64,000 nt of DNA from Dankookia rubra (GTDB lineage: Bacteria; Pseudomonadota; Alphaproteobacteria; Acetobacterales; Acetobacteraceae). Made by a program: the position numbers and the translations under genes. Positions 41,388 through 49,576 of the stretch are shown here, one piece after another (the stretch's first letter is position 1; each line of letters starts with the position of its first letter). Below the pieces are notes generated by a model, which was given only the letters and a program-made list of their open reading frames with translations, was not told the origin of the DNA and searched no databases. The stretch is from positions 1 through 64,000 of the forward strand of contig NZ_SMSJ01000004.1 of assembly GCF_004355005.1 (NCBI RefSeq). The letters run 5' to 3'.

Positions 41388-42107
41388 ATGACCTGGTCCA
41401 TCGTCGCCCATGACCCCGGAACGGGGGCCTTCGCCGTCGCCGTTTCCACCTGCAACTTCGCGGTCGGCGCCAGCTGCCCCTTCGTGCGCTCGGGCGTGGG
41501 TGCGGTCTCCACCCAGTCCTTCACCAACCGCTACCTGGCGCCGGCGATCCTCGACGGGCTGGAGCGCGGGCTGCACCCGGCGGAGGCGATCGAGGGCGCG
41601 CTGGTCGGGGACCGGGGCCGGGGGATCCGCCAGGTGCATGCGGTGGACCGGCACGGGAACAGTGCCGCCTGGACCGGCAACAATTGCGTGGAATGGTGCG
41701 GCGACAGCCCGCAGCAGGGCTTCTCGGTCGCCGGCAACATGCTGGCCGGCGAGGCAGTGGTGGCCGGCACGGCGGCGGCCTATGCGGCGGGTGCGGCACT
41801 GCCGCTGCCGGAACGCCTGATGGCGGCGATGGAAGCCGGCCAGGCCGCCGGCGGCGACAAGCGCGGCAAGCAATCCGCCGCGATGCTGCTGACAACGATC
41901 GAGGATTTCCCCGATCTCAACCTCCGCGTCGACGACCATCCGGAACCCTTGCCGGAGTTGCGGCGGATGCTCGGCATCTGGCGGGTGATGCGGGCACCGA
42001 CGCTGCACGAGGCACCGCGCAAGGCCGACCCGTCAGGCCACTGCGATATCGATGCGATCGAGGCGGGATGGATCGCCCGCGGGGTCACGCTTCGCTTCAG
42101 GCGCTAG
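41388..42107 (+). CDS. DUF1028 protein (Ntn-hydrolase-like)
   Basis: The 239-residue protein begins MTWSIVAHDPGTGAFAVAVS, the DUF1028 start, then NFAVGASCPFVRSGVGAVSTQSF, GWCGDSPQQGFSVAGNMLAGE-like sequence and the C-terminal VDDHPEPLPELRRML. The family has an N-terminal nucleophile hydrolase-like fold, and members are often next to amidohydrolases; the activity is unproven. GGAGGGAG lies just upstream of ATG 41388. The amidohydrolase at 43051 is on the same strand with one RTX gene between. Confidence 0.9.
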   Translation: MTWSIVAHDPGTGAFAVAVSTCNFAVGASCPFVRSGVGAVSTQSFTNRYLAPAILDGLERGLHPAEAIEGALVGDRGRGIRQVHAVDRHGNSAAWTGNNCVEWCGDSPQQGFSVAGNMLAGEAVVAGTAAAYAAGAALPLPERLMAAMEAGQAAGGDKRGKQSAAMLLTTIEDFPDLNLRVDDHPEPLPELRRMLGIWRVMRAPTLHEAPRKADPSGHCDIDAIEAGWIARGVTLRFRR

Positions 42108-42205
42108 TAGCAGACGCGTGAGTTCGCGTTTTCGTTTAGTGATCTTGGCGCATCGACACTTCAGGTTGTGAACACGAACGACGGTATACACTTCTGGAGA
42201 GCGAT

Positions 42206-42988
42206 ATGCCCCTGCTCAATGGCACGACCGACGCGGACACCATCCTCGGCACCGCCGCGGCGGACGGAATCCGGGCCGGCAGCGGCAACGACCTGATCTA
42301 CGGCGACGGGCTGGACGGACCGCATCCGGCGATCTTCCCGGACCCGGCCGGCGGCCCGGCGCCGCAGGGCAACACGCTCTACGCCGGGGCCGGCCACGAC
42401 ACCGTCTTCGCAGGCTATGGCGCCGATACGGTGCAGGGCGGCACCGGCGACGACCTGATCCAGGGCTGGGGCGTGCTGGCGCAATCCAGCCTCTACCGGG
42501 ACGCCTATGCCCGGGACGCGGATGGCAGCGACGACCTGCGCGGCGATGCGGGCAACGACACCATCCGCGCCGGCGGCGGCAACGACCGGCTGGATGGCGG
42601 CGACGGCGACGACCTGCTGGACGGCGGCACGGGGGCCGACACGCTGCAGGGCGGGGCGGGCGCCGACCGCTTCGTCTTCGGCGCGCTCGACGCCCGGGCG
42701 CGGATGCCGGTCTACGACACCAGGGGCGACGTGGTGGCCGACTTCCAGGACGGCTTGGACCACCTGGATCTCTCGGCCTTCGCGCGCCGGCTGCCGGGGG
42801 TCGTGACCGACGTGCTGGCCGATACCGCCTTCACCGACCCGACCCACCTGCAGGTCCGCAGCATGATCGTCGGCGCCGACACGCGGGTGGAAATCCATCT
42901 GCCCGGCAACGGCAGTCTCGGCGTCGATGCGGTGATCACACTGCTCGGCCAGCACCACCTGACCGCCGCGGACGTGCTCTTCGCCTGA
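42206..42988 (+). CDS. RTX calcium-binding repeat protein
   Basis: The 260-residue protein carries haemolysin-type nonapeptide repeats of the form GGxGxDxLx, for example AGSGNDLIYGDG (about 23-34), GGTGDDLIQGWG (about 77-88), GGGNDRLDGGDGDDLLDGG and GGAGADRFVFG. It has no Sec signal and the typical C-terminal FxF/VLFA-type end, fitting type I secretion. No catalytic domain is fused, so it may be a surface or cell-free calcium-binding protein. The 98 bp before it are relatively AT-rich, with a GGAG ribosome-binding site before ATG 42206. Confidence 0.87.
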   Translation: MPLLNGTTDADTILGTAAADGIRAGSGNDLIYGDGLDGPHPAIFPDPAGGPAPQGNTLYAGAGHDTVFAGYGADTVQGGTGDDLIQGWGVLAQSSLYRDAYARDADGSDDLRGDAGNDTIRAGGGNDRLDGGDGDDLLDGGTGADTLQGGAGADRFVFGALDARARMPVYDTRGDVVADFQDGLDHLDLSAFARRLPGVVTDVLADTAFTDPTHLQVRSMIVGADTRVEIHLPGNGSLGVDAVITLLGQHHLTAADVLFA

Positions 42989-43050
42989 ACCATCGCCCCC
43001 TTGGCACGCCCCTGGCATGCTGGGCCGCAGCAGCCGGGGGACAAGCGACG

Positions 43051-44556
43051 ATGGCAAGGATCGAGACGGGCCGCATCCTGATCCGCGGCGGGTTGCTGGC
43101 GGATGCGGCGACCCGCCGCGCCGCGCCGGCCGACATCCTGGTGGAGGACGGCGTCATCCGTGCCCTCGGCACCGGCCTCGCCGCGCCCGCCGATGCGCGG
43201 GTCGAGGATGCGACGGGGCTGCTGCTGCATCCCGGCCTGGTCAACGCCCATACGCATGGCCATGGCGGCCTCGCCCGCGGGCTGGCCGACACCTGGACGC
43301 TGGAATTGCTGCTGGCCGCGGCGCCCTGGATGGGCGGCGGGCGGAGCCTCGCCGACAAGAAGCTCTCGACCCAGCTGGTCGCCGCCGAGATGGCGCTGAA
43401 GGGTGTCACCGCGGCCTATGACCTCTCGGCCGAGGCGCCGCTGCCGACAAGGGACGGCATGGACGCCATGGCGGAAGCCTATGCCGAGGTCGGGCTCCGC
43501 GCGGTGATCGCGCCGATGGTCGCCGACCGCACGGTCTGGGACGCGGTGCCGGGCCTGCGCGACGCGCTGCCGGATGCGCTGCGCGCCCAGGTGGACGCGA
43601 CCCGCCCGGCACCGGGCGATGCGACGCTGGCCGCCATGCGCGACATCCTGCATCACTGGCGCTGGGCTGCGGCCGATATCCGCGCCGCGCTGGCGCCCAC
43701 CATCCCGCTGCATTGCGCCGATGAATTCCTCTGCGGCTGCGGCGCGCTGGCGAAGGAGTTCGGCGCCCCGCTGCAGAGCCATGTCGGCGAGAGCAAGCTG
43801 CAGGCCCTGGCCGGGATGCAGCGCTACGGGAAGACGCTGGTGCAGCACCTCGATGCGCTCGGCCTGGTCGGCCCGGGCTTCTCGGCGGCGCACGGCATCT
43901 GGCTGACCGACGACGACCTGCGCCTGCTGGCGGCGAAAGGCGCGGCGATCGCCCACAACCCGGGCAGCAACATGCGGCTGGGGAACGGGATGTTCCGGCT
44001 GCGCCGGGCGCTCGACCTCGGCGTCACCGTCGGGATCGGCACGGACGGCGTTTCCTCCTCCGACACCTCCAACATGTACGAGGCGATGCGCGCCGCCTTC
44101 CAGCTCGCCGCGGTGCAGGGGCCGGACCCGGCGGAGTGGGTCAGCGCCGAGGAGGTCTGGCGCGCCGGCACGCAGGGCTCGGCCAAGGCGCTGGGCTTCG
44201 CCAACATCGGCGCCATCGCGCCGGGGATGAAGGCGGACATCGTCTTCCTCGACCTGCAGCACCCCAACTGGATGCCGCTGAACGGCACGGTGAACCAGCT
44301 CGTGCACACCGAGGACGCCAATGCGCTGCGTCACGTCATGGTCGGCGGCGGCTTCATCGTCCGCGACCGCCGCCTGCTGACCGTGGACCTGGCGAAGCTG
44401 GCGCGGGAGGCCGAGGCGGCGCGGGCGCGGCTGGAGGCGCTGAATGCCGGGAAGCGGCAGCTCTTCGCCCTGCTGGAACCCGTGGTCCGCAGCTTCTGCC
44501 CGGCCTTCGCGAAGCAGCCCTACCCGGTGCGCCGTTACCTCTGCGATACTGCTTGA
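43051..44556 (+). CDS. Amidohydrolase/metal-dependent deaminase
   Basis: This 501-residue TIM-barrel enzyme has the metal site VNAHTHGHGG (about residues 70-79), further ligands in SHVGESK, AAHGIWL and GIGTDGVSSSD, and the closing IAPGMKADIVFLDL. It belongs to the ATZ/TRZ-type deaminase/chlorohydrolase branch, which hydrolyses amino or chloro groups on N-heterocycles; the substrate cannot be assigned. It is the first gene of a plus-strand cluster (SnoaL-like, Bug, cyclase, Bug, unknown) that may form a uptake and degradation unit. Confidence 0.9.
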   Translation: MARIETGRILIRGGLLADAATRRAAPADILVEDGVIRALGTGLAAPADARVEDATGLLLHPGLVNAHTHGHGGLARGLADTWTLELLLAAAPWMGGGRSLADKKLSTQLVAAEMALKGVTAAYDLSAEAPLPTRDGMDAMAEAYAEVGLRAVIAPMVADRTVWDAVPGLRDALPDALRAQVDATRPAPGDATLAAMRDILHHWRWAAADIRAALAPTIPLHCADEFLCGCGALAKEFGAPLQSHVGESKLQALAGMQRYGKTLVQHLDALGLVGPGFSAAHGIWLTDDDLRLLAAKGAAIAHNPGSNMRLGNGMFRLRRALDLGVTVGIGTDGVSSSDTSNMYEAMRAAFQLAAVQGPDPAEWVSAEEVWRAGTQGSAKALGFANIGAIAPGMKADIVFLDLQHPNWMPLNGTVNQLVHTEDANALRHVMVGGGFIVRDRRLLTVDLAKLAREAEAARARLEALNAGKRQLFALLEPVVRSFCPAFAKQPYPVRRYLCDTA

Positions 44557-44580
44557 ACCCCGCCTTTAGTTCTTGATACG

Positions 44581-44610
44581 TTCCCTCCGCGCCAGCTGGC
44601 GCGGAGGGAA
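44581..44610 (+). promoter_or_regulatory. Perfect 30-bp palindrome containing the SnoaL-like gene RBS
   Basis: The half TTCCCTCCGCGCCAG (44581-44595) is followed at once by its exact reverse complement CTGGCGCGGAGGGAA (44596-44610). In RNA this gives a 13-bp stem with an AGCU loop. The right arm holds GGAGGGAA, the ribosome-binding site of the gene starting at 44616, so folding would hide it. It could also bind a dimeric protein or stop transcription from the amidohydrolase gene. Confidence 0.85.
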
Positions 44611-44615
44611 AGTCG

Positions 44616-44978
44616 ATGACCACGCAGGAGATCGCCGAGCAATTCGCCGCGCTCTGCAAGGCCGGCCGGTTCGAGGAAGCCGGCGAGCGCTTCTGGGCCG
44701 AGGACGTCGTCAGCATCGAGCCCATGGCCGGCGACATGGCCGTGCTCAAGGGCAAGGCCGCGGTCCAGGGCAAGGGCGCGTGGTGGTACGCGAACCATGA
44801 CATACACGCGACCGAGACCGAGGGTCCCTATGTCAACGGCGATCAGTTCGCCTTGCGTTTCCTCATCGACGTGACGCCGAAGGCCAGCGGCCAGCGCATG
44901 CAGATGGAGGAGGTCGGCCTCTACACCGTCCAGGCCGGCAAGGTGGTGGAGGAAAAGTTCTACTTCCGCGGCAGCTGA
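44616..44978 (+). CDS. SnoaL-like (NTF2-fold) protein
   Basis: The 120-residue protein has an NTF2-like pattern: an N-terminal helix EIAEQFAALCKAGRFEEAGE, a FWAEDVVSIEPM strand, KGKAAVQGKGAWWY and the closing strands EVGLYTVQAGKVVEEKFYF. Such small cone-shaped domains bind or isomerise small molecules; no catalytic dyad can be assigned. It is third NTF2-fold gene in the window after the DUF1348 pair, but the sequence is of another subfamily. Its ribosome-binding site is inside the 30-bp palindrome. Confidence 0.85.
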   Translation: MTTQEIAEQFAALCKAGRFEEAGERFWAEDVVSIEPMAGDMAVLKGKAAVQGKGAWWYANHDIHATETEGPYVNGDQFALRFLIDVTPKASGQRMQMEEVGLYTVQAGKVVEEKFYFRGS

Positions 44979-45027
44979 TCCTGGCACGGCGCTGGCTTGT
45001 CCAGGCGGTCCCGCCGGAGCCCGCGCC

Positions 45028-45996
45028 ATGCCGACCCGCCGTCTCTTGCTCGCCCTGCCGGCCCTCGCGTTGCCCTCGCGCCGGGCAGGGGCGCAGGCCG
45101 GCTGGGCGCCCGACCGCCCGCTGCGCATGGTCGCGCCCTTCCCGCCCGGCGGCGCCTCCGACCTCGTCGCCCGCATGCTGGCCGAGGCACTGGGCGCCGC
45201 GCTCGGGCAGCCCATGCAGGTGGAGAACCGCTCCGGCGCCGGCGGTGCGCTCGGCACGGAGGCCGTGGTGCGCGCCCGGCCGGACGGGCTGACCCTGCTG
45301 ATGGGCAGCCAGGCGACGCATGCCACCAACCCGGCGCTGCAGAAGCTGCCCTTCGACCCCATGTCCGACCTGGCCGTCGTCGCCGGCATCTGCGGCGTGC
45401 CGGCGGTGCTGGTGGTGCATCCCGCGGTGCCCGCGGCCACGCTGGGGGAACTGGTCGCCCTGGCCCGCGCCCGGCCCGGCTCGCTCCGCTACGGCTCGGC
45501 CGGGATCGGCGCCTCCACCCATCTCGCCGCCGCGCTCTTCGCCCATCTCGCGGGCATCGGGCTGACGCATGTGCCCTATCGCGGCACCGCCCCGGCGACG
45601 CAGGACCTGCTGGCGGGGCGGATCGAGCTGATGACCGACACGCTGCCCACCGCGCTGCCGCAGATCCAGGCCGGGCGCCTCCGCGCGCTCGGCGTCTCCA
45701 CCCCCGCCCGCTCCGCCAGCCTGCCCGAGGTGCCGGCCATCGCCGAGACGGTGCCGGGCTACGAGGCGCTGAACTGGTACGCTGCCTATGTGCCGGCCGC
45801 GACGCCCGAGCCGGCCCTGGCGCGGCTGCACCAAGCCCTCGCCGCCGCGGTGGCGCGGCCGCGCTTCCAGGAGCGGCTGGCGCAGCGGGGCATGCTGCCC
45901 CTGCCCGGCAGCCGGGCGGCGATCGCCGCCTATGCCGCGGCCGACCGGCGGCGCTGGACCGACCTCGTGCTTGCGGCGAACATCAGGCCCGACTGA
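45028..45996 (+). CDS. Bug/TctC-family solute-binding protein
   Basis: The 322-residue periplasmic protein has a signal peptide (about 1-23, LLLALPALALPSRRAGAQA), DRPLRMVAPFPPGGASDLVAR, VENRSGAGGALGTE and LTHVPYRGTAPATQDLLAGR. The family binds small carboxylates for tripartite transporters; no membrane components are nearby. It lies 49 bp after the SnoaL-like gene and 15 bp before the cyclase gene on the same strand. Confidence 0.93.
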   Translation: MPTRRLLLALPALALPSRRAGAQAGWAPDRPLRMVAPFPPGGASDLVARMLAEALGAALGQPMQVENRSGAGGALGTEAVVRARPDGLTLLMGSQATHATNPALQKLPFDPMSDLAVVAGICGVPAVLVVHPAVPAATLGELVALARARPGSLRYGSAGIGASTHLAAALFAHLAGIGLTHVPYRGTAPATQDLLAGRIELMTDTLPTALPQIQAGRLRALGVSTPARSASLPEVPAIAETVPGYEALNWYAAYVPAATPEPALARLHQALAAAVARPRFQERLAQRGMLPLPGSRAAIAAYAAADRRRWTDLVLAANIRPD

Positions 45997-46011
45997 GCGG
46001 AGGACAGCGCC

Positions 46012-46704
46012 ATGCCCGAATTCGTCGATCTCTCGCGCGAGATCTTCCACCGCACCCAGACCCACCCCAGCCACCCGCCCGCGGTGGTGACGGTCTGGGG
46101 CGACCATTCGGAGAAGAAGGTCGCGGGCAACACCACCTTCACCAGCAAGGCGCTGTACCTGTCGATGAGCGACCATGCCGGCACGCATGTCGATGCCCCC
46201 GTGCATTTCGACCCGCGGCCGGAGGCGCGCTCGATCGACCAGGTGCCGCTCGAGGATTTCTATACCTCCGGCATCTGCCTCGATCTGAGCCATGTGCCGC
46301 TGAAGCATTCGATCACCGTGCCGGAGATGGAGGCGGCGCTGGCAAAATCCGGCCAGGAGATCAGGCCGCGCGACACCGTCCTGCTGCACATGGCGACCAA
46401 CGACCGGCTGCTCGGCAAGCCCGGCTACCTGCACGACTTCCCCGGTCTGGCGCTCGAGAGCGTGCATTGGCTGGCCGACCGTGGCATCGGCATGTTCGGC
46501 GTCGAGGCGATCAGCCCGGCGCCGGAGGGCGAGCCCAACTTCCTCGCCCACATGGCCTGCGCCGAGCGCGGGATCACCCACATGGAATGCCTGGAGAACC
46601 TCGACAGGCTGCTCGGCCGCGGTCGCTTCACCTTCATCGGTTTCCCGCTGAAGATCAGGGGCGGCACCGCCAGCCCGATCCGCGCCGTGGCGATGTTCGC
46701 CTGA
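46012..46704 (+). CDS. Cyclase-family (kynurenine formamidase-like) metal hydrolase
   Basis: The 230-residue protein has the metal motif SDHAGTHVDAPVHF (HxGTHxD, His55, His59, Asp61), a FYTSGICLDLSHVP block and a RFTFIGFPLKIRGGTASPIRA tail. The cyclase family includes kynurenine formamidases and arylformamide or isatin hydrolases, which open cyclic amides. It sits between two Bug binding-protein genes and after an amidohydrolase, so a role in degrading a cyclic amide or lactam is plausible but not shown. Confidence 0.92.
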   Translation: MPEFVDLSREIFHRTQTHPSHPPAVVTVWGDHSEKKVAGNTTFTSKALYLSMSDHAGTHVDAPVHFDPRPEARSIDQVPLEDFYTSGICLDLSHVPLKHSITVPEMEAALAKSGQEIRPRDTVLLHMATNDRLLGKPGYLHDFPGLALESVHWLADRGIGMFGVEAISPAPEGEPNFLAHMACAERGITHMECLENLDRLLGRGRFTFIGFPLKIRGGTASPIRAVAMFA

Positions 46705-46739
46705 CGCCGCTGGCATGGGCGTTGCAGCGCCGCGACATC

Positions 46740-47711
46740 ATGCACGCCCTGCCCCGCCGAACCGTCCTCGCCGCCGCACTCGCCCTCCCCGCCATCGCCA
46801 GGGCGCAACCCGCCTGGCCCGAGCGGCCGATCCGCTGGATCGTGAACTTCCCGCCGGGCGGCGCGGCGGACACGCTCTCCCGCGCCCTCGGCGAGGCGAT
46901 CGGCACGAGGCTCGGCCAGCCCATCGTCATCGAGAACCGGCCGGGCGCCGGTGGCCTCGTCGGCGCCGACCTCGTCGCCAAGGCGCGCGGCGACACGCAC
47001 CTGGTCATCATCTCGAGCGCCGCCTCGCACGGCATCGGCCCGGTGCTCTACCCGAACATGCCCTACGACCCGATGGCGGACTTCACCCACATCGCCCTCG
47101 TCGGCACCTTCGCCAGCGTGCTGGTGGTCAATCCCGGCGTGCCGGCCAAGGATCTCGGCGAGTTCCTCGGCATGGCGCGGGCACGGCCGGGCGGCCTGGC
47201 CTATGGCACCGGCGGCAACGGCACCATGAACCACCTGATCGGCCAGCTGCTGGCCCGCGCCGCGGGGGTGGAGCTGACGCATGTGCCCTATCGCGGCTCG
47301 GCGCCGGCGCTGGCGGATGCGATCGGCGGGCAGCTCCCGGCCGTCATGGAAAGCCTGCCGATCGCCCTGCCGCACCTGCGCAGCGGCCGGCTGCGGGCGC
47401 TCGGCACGTCGGAGGCGACGCGCGACGCCGCGCTGCCGGATGTGCCGAGTTTCACCGAGGCCGGCTTCCCCGCGGCGCAGAGCACCAACTGGTTCGGCTT
47501 CTCCGCCGCCGCCGGCATCCCGCCGGAGATCGCTGCCCGCTGGGGCGCGGTGATCGCCGAGGCGCTGGCCGATCCGAAGCTGCGCGAGCGCTTCGCCGGC
47601 ATCGGCGTGGTGCCGGGGCGGATGGACGCCGCCGGCTATGCCGCGCTGATCGCCGGCGAGCTCGCGCGCTGGCGCGGGGTGATCCAGGCGGCCGGGATCA
47701 GGCCGGACTGA
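46740..47711 (+). CDS. Bug/TctC-family solute-binding protein
   Basis: The 323-residue precursor has a signal peptide (MHALPRRTVLAAALALPAIA), ERPIRWIVNFPPGGAADTLSR, IENRPGAGGLVGADLV and a LTHVPYRGSAPALADAIGG block. It differs enough from the Bug protein at 45028 to suggest a different ligand. The ATG at 46740 is 36 bp after the cyclase stop codon. Two Bug proteins flanking one hydrolase hint at uptake of related substrates. Confidence 0.92.
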   Translation: MHALPRRTVLAAALALPAIARAQPAWPERPIRWIVNFPPGGAADTLSRALGEAIGTRLGQPIVIENRPGAGGLVGADLVAKARGDTHLVIISSAASHGIGPVLYPNMPYDPMADFTHIALVGTFASVLVVNPGVPAKDLGEFLGMARARPGGLAYGTGGNGTMNHLIGQLLARAAGVELTHVPYRGSAPALADAIGGQLPAVMESLPIALPHLRSGRLRALGTSEATRDAALPDVPSFTEAGFPAAQSTNWFGFSAAAGIPPEIAARWGAVIAEALADPKLRERFAGIGVVPGRMDAAGYAALIAGELARWRGVIQAAGIRPD

Positions 47712-47721
47712 CGGCGCGGCG

Positions 47722-48516
47722 ATGGCCGGAGAAGCCGACCCGCCGCGCGCTCCCGCCGCCCCGCGCGGGGATCCGGCCCGGGCAGGCCGGGCCGGCGCGG
47801 CGGTGGCCGAGGAGGATGCGGAAGCGCGCGGCATCGCCCGCGCGCTGCGGCACGCGATGATCACCGAGGCGCGGCGGCTGGGACCCATGCCGACCGCGCT
47901 CGTCAACGCGGCCAACCTCCACAACCCGGTTGCCCGCCGCCGCTTCCTGCTGCGCCTGCGCGAGGCCAACCCGGCCATCTTCCATGCGAGCGACCGCACC
48001 AGCGGGGGCAAGGTGCGGATCGAGGCGGTCTGGTTCGACATCGCCGCGGGGCCGCCGATCCGGCCGGGCATCGCCGCCATGCTCTGGCGGTCGCCGGCGC
48101 GCCACCGCCGCGTCGTCACCTCCTGGGGCGTCGGCATGGCCTTCTCGCACCATGCGCAGGAACGGGCCGTGCGGCGCCTCGGCGCCGTGACGCTGCAGCA
48201 GCAGTCGGAGGTGCTGCATACGGCCTGGCGGTACTTCGGCGGATGCCTCAACGCGCTTGGGCACGGCGACCGCGCGGAGGCCGACTGGGCCGACCTGCTC
48301 GGCCGCTCCTACCTCGTGCCCTGCTTCGCCGTGGCGGGGGGCCGCCGGGGATTGGCGGTGATCGACTGGGAAAGCTTCGTGCTGCCGCGGATCGTCACCG
48401 TGCTCGATGCCGACCTGCTCCGCCCGGAGCAGGAGGCGCTGTTCCGCCGCTTCCTGGCGGATGGCCGGTGCCCGCCGCTGACCGATGTCGAGGCCCCCGA
48501 GCGGGAGGCGGACTGA
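47722..48516 (+). CDS. Unrecognised 264-residue protein
   Basis: I do not recognise this protein. After an Ala/Pro-rich N-terminus (about 1-45), residues 45-260 look folded, with ALRHAMITEARRLGP, VARRRFLLRLREANP, HHRRVVTSWGVGMAFSHHAQ-like (WGVGMAFSHHAQERAVRRLG) and YLVPCFAVAGGRRGLAVIDW segments. The closely spaced His pair and Arg/Lys residues could be functional. No signal peptide or membrane helix is evident. It follows the Bug gene by 10 bp and is probably co-transcribed; the opposing hydrolase gene ends 20 bp beyond. Confidence 0.7.
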   Translation: MAGEADPPRAPAAPRGDPARAGRAGAAVAEEDAEARGIARALRHAMITEARRLGPMPTALVNAANLHNPVARRRFLLRLREANPAIFHASDRTSGGKVRIEAVWFDIAAGPPIRPGIAAMLWRSPARHRRVVTSWGVGMAFSHHAQERAVRRLGAVTLQQQSEVLHTAWRYFGGCLNALGHGDRAEADWADLLGRSYLVPCFAVAGGRRGLAVIDWESFVLPRIVTVLDADLLRPEQEALFRRFLADGRCPPLTDVEAPEREAD

Positions 48517-48536
48517 CCGCGCCGCCGCGACCCGCC

Positions 48537-49571
48537 CTATTTCCCCGACCCGGTTGTCCGCGCCAGCCAGCCGGCCAGCCAGTCCGCGATCTCGAGGCTG
48601 TTGTTGTCCTGCATGAGCATATGGGAATTCCCCTTGATGCCCATCTCCGGCAGCACCGCGACCTCGACCTTGCCGCCGGCCGCATTGGCCGCGGCGGCGA
48701 AGTCGCGGCAGCCCTTCAGCCGCGGCGTCCAGCGCGGCGCGAGCTCGACGTAGTCGCCCCAGAGCACCAGCACCGGCAGCCCCTTGTAGGGCGCCATGTC
48801 GCCATCGGCCGCGGGGCAGGCGCCCGGCTCGATCGAGACAATGCCGGCGATCCCGGCACGGTCCAGCGCCGCCGCCTGGAAGGGGTAGATCCCGGACTGC
48901 GAATGGCTGACCAGCACGGCGCCGTCCAGTTTCCGCGCCAGTTCCGACAGCGCCGGCACGGTCGGGTTCGGGGTCGGCAGGCTGTTCAGCCAGTCCGGCA
49001 CCATCTGCTTCCAGAACTCGCCCTGGGCTTCCAGCGGGAAGCGCATGCCGGGGAAGACCTGCGGGTATGCCGCGCCGAAGCGGAAGATCGCCCAGGCCGG
49101 CTCGTGTCCCGCCGAGAAGACCGTCGGCAGCTCGTCCGCCGGGGCCTTGCCGGAGCGGACCCGGTTGATGCCGGTGATGCTGCCGGCCGAGCGGCCGCGC
49201 CAGGCCTGGTCGACCACATAGGTCGGATGGCCGCGGCGGACGAAGTATTCGTCCCAACCCATGCGGCCGTCGGGCGTCGTCTCCCAGGTCTTGCCGGTCA
49301 GGCAGCAGCCATGCACCAGCACCAGGGGGCGGCCAAGGGGGCGTCCACCGGCGGCGGGCGGCACCTGGTAGCGGACATAGACCTGGTCGACCGTGATGGT
49401 GCCGCTCGGCGCATAGGCCGGCAGGGTCGAAAGCGCGTCGGCCTGCACCTCCCGCCCGCCGATGAAGAAGCTGCCCTGCCTTTCGATCGTCAGCGGGCCT
49501 TCGGGCTGCGCCGCGGCCGGCAGGGCCAGCAGCAGCGCAAGGGCGAGTGTCAGCACATGGCGCACGGTCAT
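48537..49571 (-). CDS. Exported alpha/beta hydrolase
   Basis: The 344-residue protein has a Sec signal (about 1-22, VLTLALALLLALPAAAQ), the oxyanion block LVLVHGCCLTGKTWETTPDG, and a serine nucleophile in VLVSHSQSGIYPF. The acid may be in VLVLWGDYVE and the His in IKGNSHMLM. It resembles secreted esterases of unknown substrate found with Bug binding proteins. Its start is 5 bp after the Bug gene at 49577 on the same strand, so they form an operon. Confidence 0.88.
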   Translation of the reverse strand: MTVRHVLTLALALLLALPAAAQPEGPLTIERQGSFFIGGREVQADALSTLPAYAPSGTITVDQVYVRYQVPPAAGGRPLGRPLVLVHGCCLTGKTWETTPDGRMGWDEYFVRRGHPTYVVDQAWRGRSAGSITGINRVRSGKAPADELPTVFSAGHEPAWAIFRFGAAYPQVFPGMRFPLEAQGEFWKQMVPDWLNSLPTPNPTVPALSELARKLDGAVLVSHSQSGIYPFQAAALDRAGIAGIVSIEPGACPAADGDMAPYKGLPVLVLWGDYVELAPRWTPRLKGCRDFAAAANAAGGKVEVAVLPEMGIKGNSHMLMQDNNSLEIADWLAGWLARTTGSGK

Positions 49572-49576
49572 GCTCC

